Positions 10,201 to 18,816 of a stretch of DNA of 64,000 nucleotides are shown here, piece after piece (the stretch's first letter is position 1; the number at the start of each line of letters is the position of its first letter). The translations under genes were made by a program, and so were the position numbers. Below the pieces are notes generated by a model. That model was not told where the DNA came from. It made no database searches and saw nothing but the letters and a program-made list of their open reading frames with translations. This stretch comes from Variovorax paradoxus (GTDB lineage Bacteria; Pseudomonadota; Gammaproteobacteria; Burkholderiales; Burkholderiaceae_C): the NCBI RefSeq assembly GCF_009755665.1, contig NZ_CP046622.1:2728001-2792000 (forward strand), written 5' to 3'.

Positions 10201-13200
10201 GACACCATTCACGGCGATGGCGGCAACGACAACCTGGAAGGCGGCGCCGGCAACGACATCATCAATGCGGGTTCGGGCGACGACATCGTCAGGGACCTGG
10301 GCGGCGACGACAACATCAAGGCGGGCGACGGCAACGACGTGGTCCACGGTGGGCCGGGCCTCGACCTGATCATGGGCGGCAAGGGTCAGGACTTCATCGT
10401 GCTGGGCACCGATGCGGGATCGGAAGTCTTCGCGGGCGAAGGCAACGACTTCATCCTCGGCAGCAAGAACGCTGAGCGCATTCTGGGCAACGAAGGCGAT
10501 GACTGGATCGAGACCGGAACCTTCGATGGCGCGCCGGGGGACAGTTTCGATGAGATCTTTGCAAAAGACGGCATCGTCGGCCACGACGTGTTCCTGGGCG
10601 ACGGCGGCTTCGACGAGTTCATTGCCGAGGGCGGCGACGACATCATGGTCGGGAGCCCCGGCCGCGGCAAGCTGGCCGGCATGTCGGGCTGGGACTGGGT
10701 GACCTACAAGGACAACGCAGCCTTTGTCGACGCCGACCTGACGCGTGGCATCGTGTTCGACGAAAACCCTGCGCCGCCCCAGAACGGAACGCTGGATGCC
10801 TACGAATCGGTCGAAGGCCTTTCGGGCACGCGCTTCAACGACGTGCTCACAGGCGCCGACACCATTGCCGACGAGCGGCTTCCGTTCGCACAAGGCGGCA
10901 CCGAAGGCTACACCGGCAGCAGGCTCGACGCGGCAGGCATCGCACGCATCGCGGGCCTGCAGGCCGTGCTGGGCGCCGGAGTGACCAGCTTCATGGCGGG
11001 CGAGATCATCCTCGGCGGCGACGGCAGCGACCTCATCATGGGCCGCGGCGGTGACGACATCATCGACGGCGACAAGTGGCTCGACGTGCAGATCGGCGTT
11101 TATGCCGCCAATGACCCCAACCATACCGGCACCCCGATCTCGCTGCACAGCAGCATGAAGACGCTGGTCAACTCGATGTTCGCGGGCACCATCAACCCCG
11201 GCCAGCTGGCGATCGTCCGCTCGATCAAGTCCGACGCGGACGCTGTCGCCGACATCGACACGGTCGCCTACCTGGGGCCGCTGGCCAACTACGCCTTCGG
11301 TTCCACCGCCGACGGCAGGCTCACGGTCACCGACATCGGGAGCGACCCGATCGAAGGCACAGACACGCTGAGCGGCATCGAACGCCTGCAGTTCACGGAT
11401 GCCACCCTCACGATCGTCGCCGGCACCAACGGCAATGACGTGCTCAACGGCGGCGAAGGTAACGACCTGCTGCTGGGCTTCGGTGGCAACGACACGTTGA
11501 ACGGCAACGGCGGCAACGACGTGTTGATCGGCGGCGCCGGCACCGACACGCTCAACGGCGGCGCGGGCAACGATCAGCTGAACGGCGGCATCGGCAACGA
11601 CGTGCTCAACGGCGGCCTGGGCGACGACACCTACACCTTCGGCCTTGCGGACGGCAGCGACACGATCAACGAAGGCGTCAGCGCGACGAGCGGCGGCACC
11701 GCCGACCGCATCGTGATCGTGCCGGGCGTGCTGGATCCTGTCGCCGGAACGTTCAACCCGATCACCGGGCTCAATGCCGCGGACAACAACACCGGCACCG
11801 CCAACGGTAGCCTGGTTCTCAACTTCAACGGCCAGACGGTCACTGTCGCCAACCACTTCACAGGCAACACGGCCGGCACCGGCGTGGAGCGCATCAACTT
11901 CGGCGATACCACCTTCGAGGGCTACCTGCTCGGCGCGGACGACTACCTGGTGAGCCGGCTCGACCCCACGGGCGGAGGGCGCACCATCAACCTGGCGGCC
12001 TCGATCGCCAACAACTTCATCGCGGGCGAAAACGAAACCGACGACGTCATCATTGGCGGCAGCGGCAACGACCTGATCTTCGGCGGCACCGGGGACAACA
12101 ATCTCAGCGGCGGGATCGGCGACGACCTGCTGGTGGGTGGCTCGGGCGCTGGGGACAACGACGTGCTCGACGGCGGCGTCGACGCCGACACGATGGTCGG
12201 CCTGGGCGGCAACGACACGTACGTCGTCGATGACCTGGCCGACGTGGTCGTCGAAGCGGCGGGGGCCGGCACGGACGAAGTCGAGACCGAGATGGCAGCG
12301 TACTCGCTGGAGCTCGTCGCCAACGTGGAGAACCTGACGTACACCGGCATCGATGCCGACCCGTTCGTCGGAACCGGCAACGCCCTGAACAACGTCATCA
12401 GCGGCGGCGACCTGGCCGACACGCTGAGCGGGCTCGGCGGCAACGACACCTTGAACGGCGGCCTGGGCATCGATACGCTCCTGGGCGGTGACGGCAACGA
12501 CACGCTCAACGGCGGGGACGACGACGACGTGCTGGCCGGCGGCATCGGCAACGACACGCTGAACGGCAATGACGGCAACGACACGCTGGACGGAGGCGTC
12601 GGCAATGACGCAATGAACGGCGGCGCGGGCGACGACACCTTCCTGGTGGACAGCGCAACCGATACCGTCATAGAGGGCGGGGGCGGCGGCACGGATACCG
12701 TGCAGTCGACCGTCACCTACACCATCACCGATGCGGAGGTCGAGAACCTCACCTTGCTCGGCACCGGCAACATCAACGGCACCGGCAACGGGTCGGCCAA
12801 CGTGCTCACGGGCAACGCCGGAAACAACGTGCTGACGGGCGGCGGCGGCAACGACACGGCGAGCTATGCCACTGCGACGGCGGGAGTGACGGTGTCGCTG
12901 GCCATTGCCGCGGCGCAGGCCACCGGAGGGGCGGGCAGCGACACGCTCTCGAGCATCGAGAACCTGGTGGGCAGCGCCTTCGCGGATTCGCTCACGGCGA
13001 GCGGAACCGCAGGGCTCGGCGTCGCCAACCTGCTGAGCGGTGGAGCGGGCAACGACACCCTGAGCGCAACGGTCGACAACGTGCGCGACACGCTCGACGG
13101 CGGCGCGAACACCGACACCGCCAACTACTCGGCCTACACGGCGGCACTCACGGTAAACCTGGGCGGCGCGGCGCCGATCATCGTCGGAGGCTCGGGCAGC

Positions 13201-14268
13201 AATGCGGCCAACTCCGACGTGCTGGTGTCTGTCGAGAACTTCACCGGCGGCAGCGGCGCCGACAACATCTCCGGCAGCACGGCCGCCAATGTCCTGAACG
13301 GCGGCCTAGGTAACGACACTTTCACCTACGCGATCGGCGGCGGCGCCGACACCATCGACGGCGGCGGCGGCAACGACACGCTGAACATCACGGGCGTGGC
13401 GAACAACGATGTGCTGGATGTCGTCTACAACGGCACCATCACCGGATTCGAAGGCGCCACCGTCACGGGCGTGGAATCGATCAGCGCCAACCTCGGCGGC
13501 AACGCCGACACGCTGTCGTACGGGACCTCGGCGACGCCTGTCACGGTCAACCTGGCGACGGGTGCGGCGTCCGGCTTCACGTCGATCGCCAGCATCCTGA
13601 ACGTGACCGGCGGATCGGGCAGCGACAACCTGACGGGCAATGCCGGAGCCAACACGCTGAATGGCGGAGCGGGCAACGACACCATCAACGGCGGTGCCGG
13701 AGGCGACATCTTCATTGGTGGAATCGGAGCCGACATCATCAACTCGGGGGCGGCGAACGACAACGTCCAGGACATCTTCAGGTTCAGCGCGGTCAACGAG
13801 TTCGGAGACGAGGTGAGCAACTTCGACGCCAACGGGCCTACCGCGGCGGGGGACGACCGCATCGAGTTCACCGGGGCGCTGAACACGGCCTGGGACGACG
13901 GCAACAGCAACGACAACTTCCTGTTCGCATCGGGCAACGGTTCCGGCGGCACGGTGAATGTCACGGTCGGACAGGGCAACGGCGACATCGAAGCCTTGCT
14001 GTTGACCGGCACCGGCGGTGAAGGTGTGACGACGGCGAACCTCGGCAACGCGGCAGCGGTTTCGGCGGCATTCAACGCCGAATTCGCCATCACCGCGGGC
14101 GCCGGAGAAGACGCGCTGCTGGTCATCAACGACACCAACGGCAACAGCTTCTCGCTGTGGCAATGGGTGCAGGCCGGAGGCGGGGAGACGTCGGCCGGGG
14201 AACTGACGCTGATCGGCACCTTCAGCGCCAATGCGGCGGTGGTGGCGGCCAACTTCGACTTCGCCTGA
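7243..14268 (+). CDS. Secreted haem peroxidase with RTX calcium-binding repeats (peroxicin type)
   Basis: Giant 2341-residue exoprotein predicted to leave the cell by type I secretion and act as an extracellular haem peroxidase. There is no Sec signal. An animal-type (peroxidase-cyclooxygenase superfamily) domain spans about 250-850: distal histidine motif FGQFFDHG (His268), the conserved LTAVHHVFHAEHNR segment, and proximal histidine motif YRFGHS (His632). From about residue 972 to 2165 come blocks of glycine/aspartate nonapeptides (GGxGxDxLx) that bind calcium and fold outside the cell, interrupted by a non-repeat island at about 1140-1390. The last 170 residues, ending in NFDFA, resemble a type I secretion signal. 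A good AGGAG site precedes the ATG. The exporter genes follow. The natural electron donor is unknown. Confidence 0.93.
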   Translation: MSVTVNQADLEFILAQIKISEAHAAGQPLFGPGGLVPAYNVSWGLRTVDGTYNNLLHETWGAADQQFPSLMDPVYRPADGTPFDPDGPGPAPAMPTSPTYAPSNNPNSLVFDSSLRTISNLLVDQTLGNPAAILTALDRAGSANSMADLAAVTVIYNDFKPASDAEYQARVIAQNARADAEELGDGDPNTPPTPEEQAALDAAADADAAHALTVTALEDARAVRNAALEPYGIAMEGDNVSLPNISPDVGLSASFNSWFTLFGQFFDHGLDLVNKGGSGTVFIPLQPDDPLYVPGSNTNFMVLTRATVSAGQDGVMGTADDVGPVNTTTAFVDQNQTYTSHSSHQVFLRQYELNDQGAPVATGKLIEGANGGMATWGEVKAQALLLGIQLTDFDVGSVPLLRTDQYGNFIPDPVTGFAQVITGIGVDGVPNTADDIVVSGTPANPVNPTTALALRTGHAFLADIAHEAVPIGKIADGDITIGLGNPGNGDTEYDNELLDAHFIAGDGRVNENIGLTAVHHVFHAEHNRMVEHNKVVILSTAAGGDLAFLNEWLLEDVAAVPADLNTLVWDGERLFQSAKFTTEMQYQHLVFEEFARKVQPQINPFVVPDGFDVTIDPSIVAEFAHVVYRFGHSMLTETIDRFDPNFNPQDIGLIEGFLNPVAFDAGHAITDDIAAGAIIRGMTRQVGNEIDEFVTSALRNNLLGLPLDLATINLARGRDTGVPSLNAARREFYNATNNAAELRPYDSWVDFAGNLKHEASIINFIAAYGTHQLITGQTTIEGKRDAALTIITGASVGGMLVPEDAVDFLNGTGAWASNANGVTITGLDNVDLWIGGLAEKILPFGGMLGSTFNFVFENQMESLQNGDRFYYLQRLDGLHLFGEMENNSFAEMIMTNTNATHLPSDVFSTPGLALEVDITRQFNDLDGDGDLESTDPVGGGILTPLVVRNNPATVGPDTNYLKYTGDQHVVLGGTEGNDIIIASEGDDTIHGDGGNDNLEGGAGNDIINAGSGDDIVRDLGGDDNIKAGDGNDVVHGGPGLDLIMGGKGQDFIVLGTDAGSEVFAGEGNDFILGSKNAERILGNEGDDWIETGTFDGAPGDSFDEIFAKDGIVGHDVFLGDGGFDEFIAEGGDDIMVGSPGRGKLAGMSGWDWVTYKDNAAFVDADLTRGIVFDENPAPPQNGTLDAYESVEGLSGTRFNDVLTGADTIADERLPFAQGGTEGYTGSRLDAAGIARIAGLQAVLGAGVTSFMAGEIILGGDGSDLIMGRGGDDIIDGDKWLDVQIGVYAANDPNHTGTPISLHSSMKTLVNSMFAGTINPGQLAIVRSIKSDADAVADIDTVAYLGPLANYAFGSTADGRLTVTDIGSDPIEGTDTLSGIERLQFTDATLTIVAGTNGNDVLNGGEGNDLLLGFGGNDTLNGNGGNDVLIGGAGTDTLNGGAGNDQLNGGIGNDVLNGGLGDDTYTFGLADGSDTINEGVSATSGGTADRIVIVPGVLDPVAGTFNPITGLNAADNNTGTANGSLVLNFNGQTVTVANHFTGNTAGTGVERINFGDTTFEGYLLGADDYLVSRLDPTGGGRTINLAASIANNFIAGENETDDVIIGGSGNDLIFGGTGDNNLSGGIGDDLLVGGSGAGDNDVLDGGVDADTMVGLGGNDTYVVDDLADVVVEAAGAGTDEVETEMAAYSLELVANVENLTYTGIDADPFVGTGNALNNVISGGDLADTLSGLGGNDTLNGGLGIDTLLGGDGNDTLNGGDDDDVLAGGIGNDTLNGNDGNDTLDGGVGNDAMNGGAGDDTFLVDSATDTVIEGGGGGTDTVQSTVTYTITDAEVENLTLLGTGNINGTGNGSANVLTGNAGNNVLTGGGGNDTASYATATAGVTVSLAIAAAQATGGAGSDTLSSIENLVGSAFADSLTASGTAGLGVANLLSGGAGNDTLSATVDNVRDTLDGGANTDTANYSAYTAALTVNLGGAAPIIVGGSGSNAANSDVLVSVENFTGGSGADNISGSTAANVLNGGLGNDTFTYAIGGGADTIDGGGGNDTLNITGVANNDVLDVVYNGTITGFEGATVTGVESISANLGGNADTLSYGTSATPVTVNLATGAASGFTSIASILNVTGGSGSDNLTGNAGANTLNGGAGNDTINGGAGGDIFIGGIGADIINSGAANDNVQDIFRFSAVNEFGDEVSNFDANGPTAAGDDRIEFTGALNTAWDDGNSNDNFLFASGNGSGGTVNVTVGQGNGDIEALLLTGTGGEGVTTANLGNAAAVSAAFNAEFAITAGAGEDALLVINDTNGNSFSLWQWVQAGGGETSAGELTLIGTFSANAAVVAANFDFA
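10156..13740 (+). repeat. RTX nonapeptide-coding repeat blocks
   Basis: Within the peroxidase gene, degenerate 27-bp units coding GGxGNDxLx recur in several blocks (about 10156-10500, 11010-11070, 11420-11640, 12040-12200, 12400-12640, 12830-13080, 13230-13390 and 13610-13740). They are in frame, protein-level repeats rather than a DNA element, and could promote slippage or recombination between blocks. Confidence 0.85.
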
Positions 14269-14283
14269 ACGGCGTAGCAAGGC

Positions 14284-14315
14284 GCGGAGCGGGGCGCGCA
14301 AGCGCCTTGCTCCGC
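14284..14315 (+). promoter_or_regulatory. Intercistronic GNRA hairpin between RTX gene and exporter
   Basis: A 14-bp stem (two G-T pairs, otherwise Watson-Crick) closed by a GCAA tetraloop occupies most of the 67-bp gap after the RTX stop. No T-run follows, so it is not a canonical terminator. It probably stabilises the upstream mRNA or attenuates the exporter genes, as an intercistronic structure does between hlyA and hlyB. Structure is read from the sequence; role is inferred. Confidence 0.6.
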
Positions 14316-14335
14316 ATACTGGAGGAGACAAGAAC

Positions 14336-16042
14336 ATGAAGCCGATCTGGGCCAAGATGAAGCCGCTGTTGTTCAACATGGCGCTCTTCTCGTTTGTCAT
14401 CAATCTGCTGTACCTGGTGCCTGCGCTGTTCATGCTGCAGGTGTTCGACCGGGTGATTCCCACCAACAGCCGCGAGACGCTGTGGGTGTTGCTGGCGGGC
14501 GTAGGGGCTGCGCTCGCCATTCTGTTCGTGCTCGACTACGTGCGGCTGCGCTTGCAGCACCTCAGCGGTAACATCGTCGACGAGCGGCTCTCGCCGCCGG
14601 TGGTGCACGCGGTCGTCACCGCCATGGCCCGCTCGCCGCTGAACGCGCGGCCGGACGCGATGCGCGACATCGCGACCCTGCGCGGCTTGTTTTCGGCCAA
14701 CGGATTGACGGCGCTGATGGACGCGCCGTGGATCGTGGTCTACGTGGCCGTCATCGCCTTCTTCCACCCGGCCCTGGGCCTGGGTGCCGCAGGCGCCGCC
14801 ATCGTGATGATCGGCCTGGCGTGGCTCAACGACCGGATGAGCCGCAAGGCGCTGGACGCGGTGCAGAAGGAAACGCGCAGCGCGTCGCGCTACGTGGAGG
14901 GCTCGCTGCGCAACGCGGAAGTGCTGCAGGCCATGGGCATGACCGAGCGCCTGCTGGGCCGCTGGCGCAAGCAGCAGGACGAAGCGCTGGCGTTGCAAGG
15001 CGCTAGCAGCCATTCGAGCGTGATGTTCAGCGCCGCGTCGCGGTTCCTGCGCCAGGGCGTGCAGGTCATGATGATGTCGATCGGCGCCTACCTGGTCCTT
15101 ACGCAGTCGGCTTCGGCGGGCGTGATGATCGCCACCACCGTCCTGCTCGGCCGCGCCTTGCAGCCGGTGGAGCAGATCGTCGGCAGCTGGCGCGTGCTGA
15201 ACGAAGCGCGCTCCGCCTATCGCCGCTTGCGCGATCTGTGCGGCTACTTCGACAAGGGCGAGCCGCAGATGTCGCTACCCCGGCCGGTGGGCGAACTGCG
15301 TGTGGAGGGCGTATCGCTGCGTCTGCCGGGCACCGAAAAGCTGGCGCTGACCGGCGTTTCCCTGAACCTCGCCGCCGGCGAGGCACTGGCCATCATCGGG
15401 GCCAGCGCAGCGGGAAAATCCACGCTGGCGAGGCTTCTGACCGGCATCTGGCAGCCGACCATCGGAACCGTCAGGCTGGATGGCGCCGATCTCTCGTCAT
15501 GGCCGCGCAGCGAACTGGGCCCATGGATCGGCTATGTGCCGCAGGACGTGGAGCTGTTCGACGGCACGGTCGCCGACAACATCGGCCGGCTCTCCAAGTC
15601 CGACCCCAAGGCGGTGATCGCGGCCGCCAAGCGGGCCAACGCGCACGACATGATCCTGCAACTGCCGAAGGGCTATGACACGCCCATCGGCGAGGCCGGA
15701 GCGCGCCTGTCGCCGGGGCAGCGCCAGCGCATTGCGCTTGCGCGCGCGATGTATGGCGATGTGCGCCTGGTGGTGCTCGACGAGCCGAATGCAAGCCTGG
15801 ACGCGGAGGGCGAAATTGCGCTGGCGCACGCCCTCAGCAGCCTGCGCGCCGAGGGTGTGACCTCCATCGTGGTGACGCACCGCCCTTCGCTGGTCGCGCA
15901 CGTGGACAAGATCCTCATCCTCGAGGCCGGACATGTGAAGCAGTTCGGTCCGGCCGGCGAGGTGATGAAGGCGATGCAGAAGCAATCGCAGGCCGCAGTC
16001 GCCGAACGTGAGCGCGAGCGTGAACGCGAGCGCTCGGCATAA
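14336..16042 (+). CDS. Type I secretion system permease/ATPase (PrtD/HlyB-like)
   Basis: Inner-membrane ABC exporter that energises secretion of the neighbouring RTX peroxidase. From the ATG at 14336, preceded by GGAGGAGA, it has 568 residues. The N-terminal half is an ABC transporter type 1 membrane domain with hydrophobic segments near 12-35, 48-70, 130-160 and 245-275. The C-terminal ATPase has Walker A GASAAGKS (355-362), signature LSPGQRQR (about 458) and Walker B VVLDEPNASLD (about 479). It lacks a C39 peptidase domain, so it is of the PrtD/AprD class. The protein ends in an odd run of five Glu-Arg pairs. It lies between substrate and adaptor genes. Confidence 0.93.
   Translation: MKPIWAKMKPLLFNMALFSFVINLLYLVPALFMLQVFDRVIPTNSRETLWVLLAGVGAALAILFVLDYVRLRLQHLSGNIVDERLSPPVVHAVVTAMARSPLNARPDAMRDIATLRGLFSANGLTALMDAPWIVVYVAVIAFFHPALGLGAAGAAIVMIGLAWLNDRMSRKALDAVQKETRSASRYVEGSLRNAEVLQAMGMTERLLGRWRKQQDEALALQGASSHSSVMFSAASRFLRQGVQVMMMSIGAYLVLTQSASAGVMIATTVLLGRALQPVEQIVGSWRVLNEARSAYRRLRDLCGYFDKGEPQMSLPRPVGELRVEGVSLRLPGTEKLALTGVSLNLAAGEALAIIGASAAGKSTLARLLTGIWQPTIGTVRLDGADLSSWPRSELGPWIGYVPQDVELFDGTVADNIGRLSKSDPKAVIAAAKRANAHDMILQLPKGYDTPIGEAGARLSPGQRQRIALARAMYGDVRLVVLDEPNASLDAEGEIALAHALSSLRAEGVTSIVVTHRPSLVAHVDKILILEAGHVKQFGPAGEVMKAMQKQSQAAVAERERERERERSA
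16004..16033 (+). repeat. Glu-Arg hexanucleotide repeat at exporter 3' end
   Basis: Five consecutive GAR-CGY codon pairs encode (Glu-Arg)x5 just before the last two residues of the type I ABC exporter. The repeat is a short tandem array that may vary in copy number; no function is evident. Confidence 0.7.
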
Positions 16043-16063
16043 GAACCGGAAAGGCAGGAACAT

Positions 16064-17407
16064 ATGACGCACGCACAAGCGCTCCCGCATGCCGGCAGGG
16101 CACCGAAACAAAAGACCAGCGAACAGCAGATCAGGCGTCTCATGAGCATGGGACTGTGGACGGTGTTGGGCATCGTCATTCCGTTGGGAGCGTGGGTCGG
16201 GCTCGCGCCGCTGGCAATGGCGGTGGTGGCACCGGCGCATGTCAAGGTGGACTTGAACCGGCGGCCCGTCCAGCATCTGGAAGGCGGCATCGTGAGGCAG
16301 GTTCTCGTTCGCGACGGACAAGTGGTCAAGGAAGGCGAGCCCCTTGTGGTCATCGGCGACGTGGGGGTGGACGCCGATCGCAACCGGCTCACCTATCGCC
16401 TCGCGGTAGAACGCACGGCATTGGAGCGGCTGGATGCGGAGCAGCGCCGCGCCGACAGGCTGGTGTTCTCTGAAGGCCTGCAGGCGGAAGCACGCAAGGA
16501 CACGCGCCTGCAGGACGCAATGGACAAGGAATCGGCACTGTTCCATGCGCGCCGCCATTCGCTGCAGAGCGAGCTAGCGCTGATGCGGCAGTTGCGCCAG
16601 AGGGTGCAGCAGGAAATCGGGGCGCTGGAGGCGCAGGGCAGCAAGGCGCAGGAATCGCTGGCCCTGCAGCACCGCGACCTCGAGGCCAATCGCGGCCTGG
16701 TACAGGAAGGCTTCGTTTCATCGGCGCGGATCAACCAGATGGAAGCCTCGGTGGCCGACTACACCTCCAAGCTGGAGGAGCGCCGCTCCGAGCTCGCACG
16801 CGGCCATGGGCGGTTGATCGATGCCGACATCAAAAGCAATTCGATCGTCAACGAATACCTTCGCTCGGCAAGCGACCAGCTCAAGACGACGGTGGCGCGC
16901 GTGAGCGAGATCGAACAGGAACTGCGCAAGTCCGACGACGCGACCACGCGCCAGGTGGTGCTGGCGCCGGCGGCCGGCGAGATCATCGACCTGAAGTTCA
17001 CCTCGCCGGGTTCGGTCGTGCGGCCAGGTGAAACCATTGCCGAGATCGTGCCGAGCAACACGGCGCTGATGATCGAGGCGCAGATTCGACCTGAAGAAGT
17101 GAACAACGTCCTGGTGGGGCAGCACGCCCGCATCAAGTTCACCGCGTTCAAGTACCGCAATGCCACGATGGTGGCGGGCAAGGTCACCTATGTATCGGGC
17201 GACCGGTTTACCGACAAGTCCACGCAGATGCCGTACTACAGCGTTTCGATCCTGGCCGACGCAGAGTCGGTGAAGGCGGTGGGCGATTTGAAGATGCAGG
17301 CGGGAATGCCAGCCGAGGTCTATATCGACGGTGGATTCCAGACCGCGCTTCAGTATCTTCTGGACCCCATCACGTCGACATTGCGCAGGGCGGCGAGGCA
17401 GATGTGA
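16064..17407 (+). CDS. HlyD family type I secretion periplasmic adaptor
   Basis: Membrane fusion protein bridging the ABC exporter and the TolC channel. The 447 residues show a cytoplasmic N-terminus, one transmembrane helix at about 29-52, a lipoyl-like half (VKVDLNRRPVQHLEGGIV), long periplasmic coiled coils at about 130-300 and the C-terminal HlyD/PrtE signature with PGETIAEIVPS and GMPAEVYI. It begins 21 bp after the ATPase gene, forming one operon with it. The last 58 bp overlap the 3' end of the convergent histidine kinase gene. The family and role are secure; pairing with the RTX peroxidase is inferred from adjacency. Confidence 0.93.
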   Translation: MTHAQALPHAGRAPKQKTSEQQIRRLMSMGLWTVLGIVIPLGAWVGLAPLAMAVVAPAHVKVDLNRRPVQHLEGGIVRQVLVRDGQVVKEGEPLVVIGDVGVDADRNRLTYRLAVERTALERLDAEQRRADRLVFSEGLQAEARKDTRLQDAMDKESALFHARRHSLQSELALMRQLRQRVQQEIGALEAQGSKAQESLALQHRDLEANRGLVQEGFVSSARINQMEASVADYTSKLEERRSELARGHGRLIDADIKSNSIVNEYLRSASDQLKTTVARVSEIEQELRKSDDATTRQVVLAPAAGEIIDLKFTSPGSVVRPGETIAEIVPSNTALMIEAQIRPEEVNNVLVGQHARIKFTAFKYRNATMVAGKVTYVSGDRFTDKSTQMPYYSVSILADAESVKAVGDLKMQAGMPAEVYIDGGFQTALQYLLDPITSTLRRAARQM

Positions 17408-18816
17408 ACCACTTCGCTCCGCTCGGGCGCCGATGTTCCCGAAGCTGCCGCGGGAAACCGGACCGAGGCCCGCAAGCCGCCCAGCGGCGACTCGAGCAGG
17501 CGCACCGGCGCGTGATGCGCCTCGGCCACCGCGTGCACGATCGACAGCCCGAGGCCGACGCCGTGCCCGTCGACGCGGCCGAGCCGATTGAAGCGCTGGA
17601 ACGCCTCCGCGTGCCGGCTGGCGGGAATGCCGGGGCCGGAATCGTCGACGGTGAGCACAACCGTCTGGCGGCTTCGTGCGCTGCCGATCTCGATTCGCCC
17701 GCCGACCGGGGTGAAGCGGATCGCGTTGACGATCAGATTGCGCATGAGGAGGTGCACGCCGAGCTCTTCGGCCATCAGCTCCCGCACCTCGAACCGCGTT
17801 CGCAACGTAAGCTCGCGCTGGGCCGCCGCAGGACCGAGGTCGGCCATCACGTCTCTGTAGACCTCTTCCAGGTTCACCAGGTTCAGGGTGTGCGCCCCGG
17901 TCGCCGCAAGGCTGTCGATTCGCGCGAGGTCGAGCAGCTGATCGAGAAGGTAGCTGGCCTGATCGATACCCGACATCAGATGCCGCAAGGAAGCCGACAG
18001 TTCTTGCGGCGAATCCGCAAGCGTGGAGGCCAGTTGGGCTTGCGCGCGCAGGCCGGCCAGCGGGGTGCGCATCTCGTGCGCCGCAATCACGGTGAAGTCG
18101 CGTTCGACCGATAACGCCTTCCTGAAGCGGTCGAGCAATGCGTTGATCGAATCGACCATGGGTCTGAGTTCGGTAGGCGGGTCCACGGCATTCAGTTCCG
18201 TGAGGTCGAGCGCTTGGCGTTCCCGAAGCTGTGAAGCGTAGCCCTCGACGGATCGAAGTGCACGGTTGAGGAACCACCAGGCACTCACGAAGATCAGGAT
18301 GAGCGGAATCGCCAGATAGGAAAGAAAGTACCTGGTGATGGTGCCGATTGCGCCCATGCGGTAGCCCACGCGCTCCGCGATCTGGACGACCATGCCGCCC
18401 TTTTTGGCTGCTTCGGAATAAGTCCGCACGCTCTCGCCATCCACGATTGCCTTGCCGAAGCCGCGCTCTGCCAGCGGCCGCATCGGGACGCCCGAGGGGG
18501 CCTTGTGGCTTTGAAGAAGCAGCCGTCCGCTGGGCGACCATATCTGGTAGTGATAGTGCGTGCCGAGCGTGTCGCCGGTTTCGTGCACACCGTCGTCGTG
18601 GCCCTCCGCGGAGATCTCGGCGATCTCGTGTTCGGCGAACGCCAGTGCCGTATGTGCCAGCGCCACCAGGCGGGCGTCGAGCACTTTCTTGTCGGAAAGG
18701 TGGTCGGCCCTGTACATGGCGGCGGCCGCGGCCAGCAGGGTGGCGGCACACACGAAGAACACGATCGCCGCCAGCCGGCGCCGCAAGGACCACGGGGCGC
18801 CCGACCGCTTATTCAT
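17350..18816 (-). CDS. Sensor histidine kinase (QseC/PmrB-like)
   Basis: Membrane sensor kinase of the OmpR-partner class, 488 residues. Two transmembrane helices (about 13-34 and 160-185) flank a periplasmic sensor region, followed by a linker and the phosphoacceptor motif AAHEMRTPLAGLRAQ (H box), N box NLIVNAIRFTP, G1 DSGPGIP and G2 GVGLGLSIV. Its ATG lies inside the end of the response regulator gene (8-bp overlap), so they are co-translated. Its last 58 bp are antisense to the end of the HlyD gene. The link to the secretion island suggests it controls peroxidase export; the stimulus is unknown. Confidence 0.9.
   Translation of the reverse strand: MNKRSGAPWSLRRRLAAIVFFVCAATLLAAAAAMYRADHLSDKKVLDARLVALAHTALAFAEHEIAEISAEGHDDGVHETGDTLGTHYHYQIWSPSGRLLLQSHKAPSGVPMRPLAERGFGKAIVDGESVRTYSEAAKKGGMVVQIAERVGYRMGAIGTITRYFLSYLAIPLILIFVSAWWFLNRALRSVEGYASQLRERQALDLTELNAVDPPTELRPMVDSINALLDRFRKALSVERDFTVIAAHEMRTPLAGLRAQAQLASTLADSPQELSASLRHLMSGIDQASYLLDQLLDLARIDSLAATGAHTLNLVNLEEVYRDVMADLGPAAAQRELTLRTRFEVRELMAEELGVHLLMRNLIVNAIRFTPVGGRIEIGSARSRQTVVLTVDDSGPGIPASRHAEAFQRFNRLGRVDGHGVGLGLSIVHAVAEAHHAPVRLLESPLGGLRASVRFPAAASGTSAPERSEVVHICLAALRNVDVMGSRRY

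Noticed and set aside
8266..11856. Long minus-strand open frames opposite the RTX peroxidase
   Set aside because: Shadows of the high-GC coding strand; the encoded proteins show low-complexity Val/Asp/Ala runs and no domain.
10156..13740. Regularly spaced repeats resembling a CRISPR array
   Set aside because: Units are in-frame 27-bp degenerate RTX codons with no conserved spacers.
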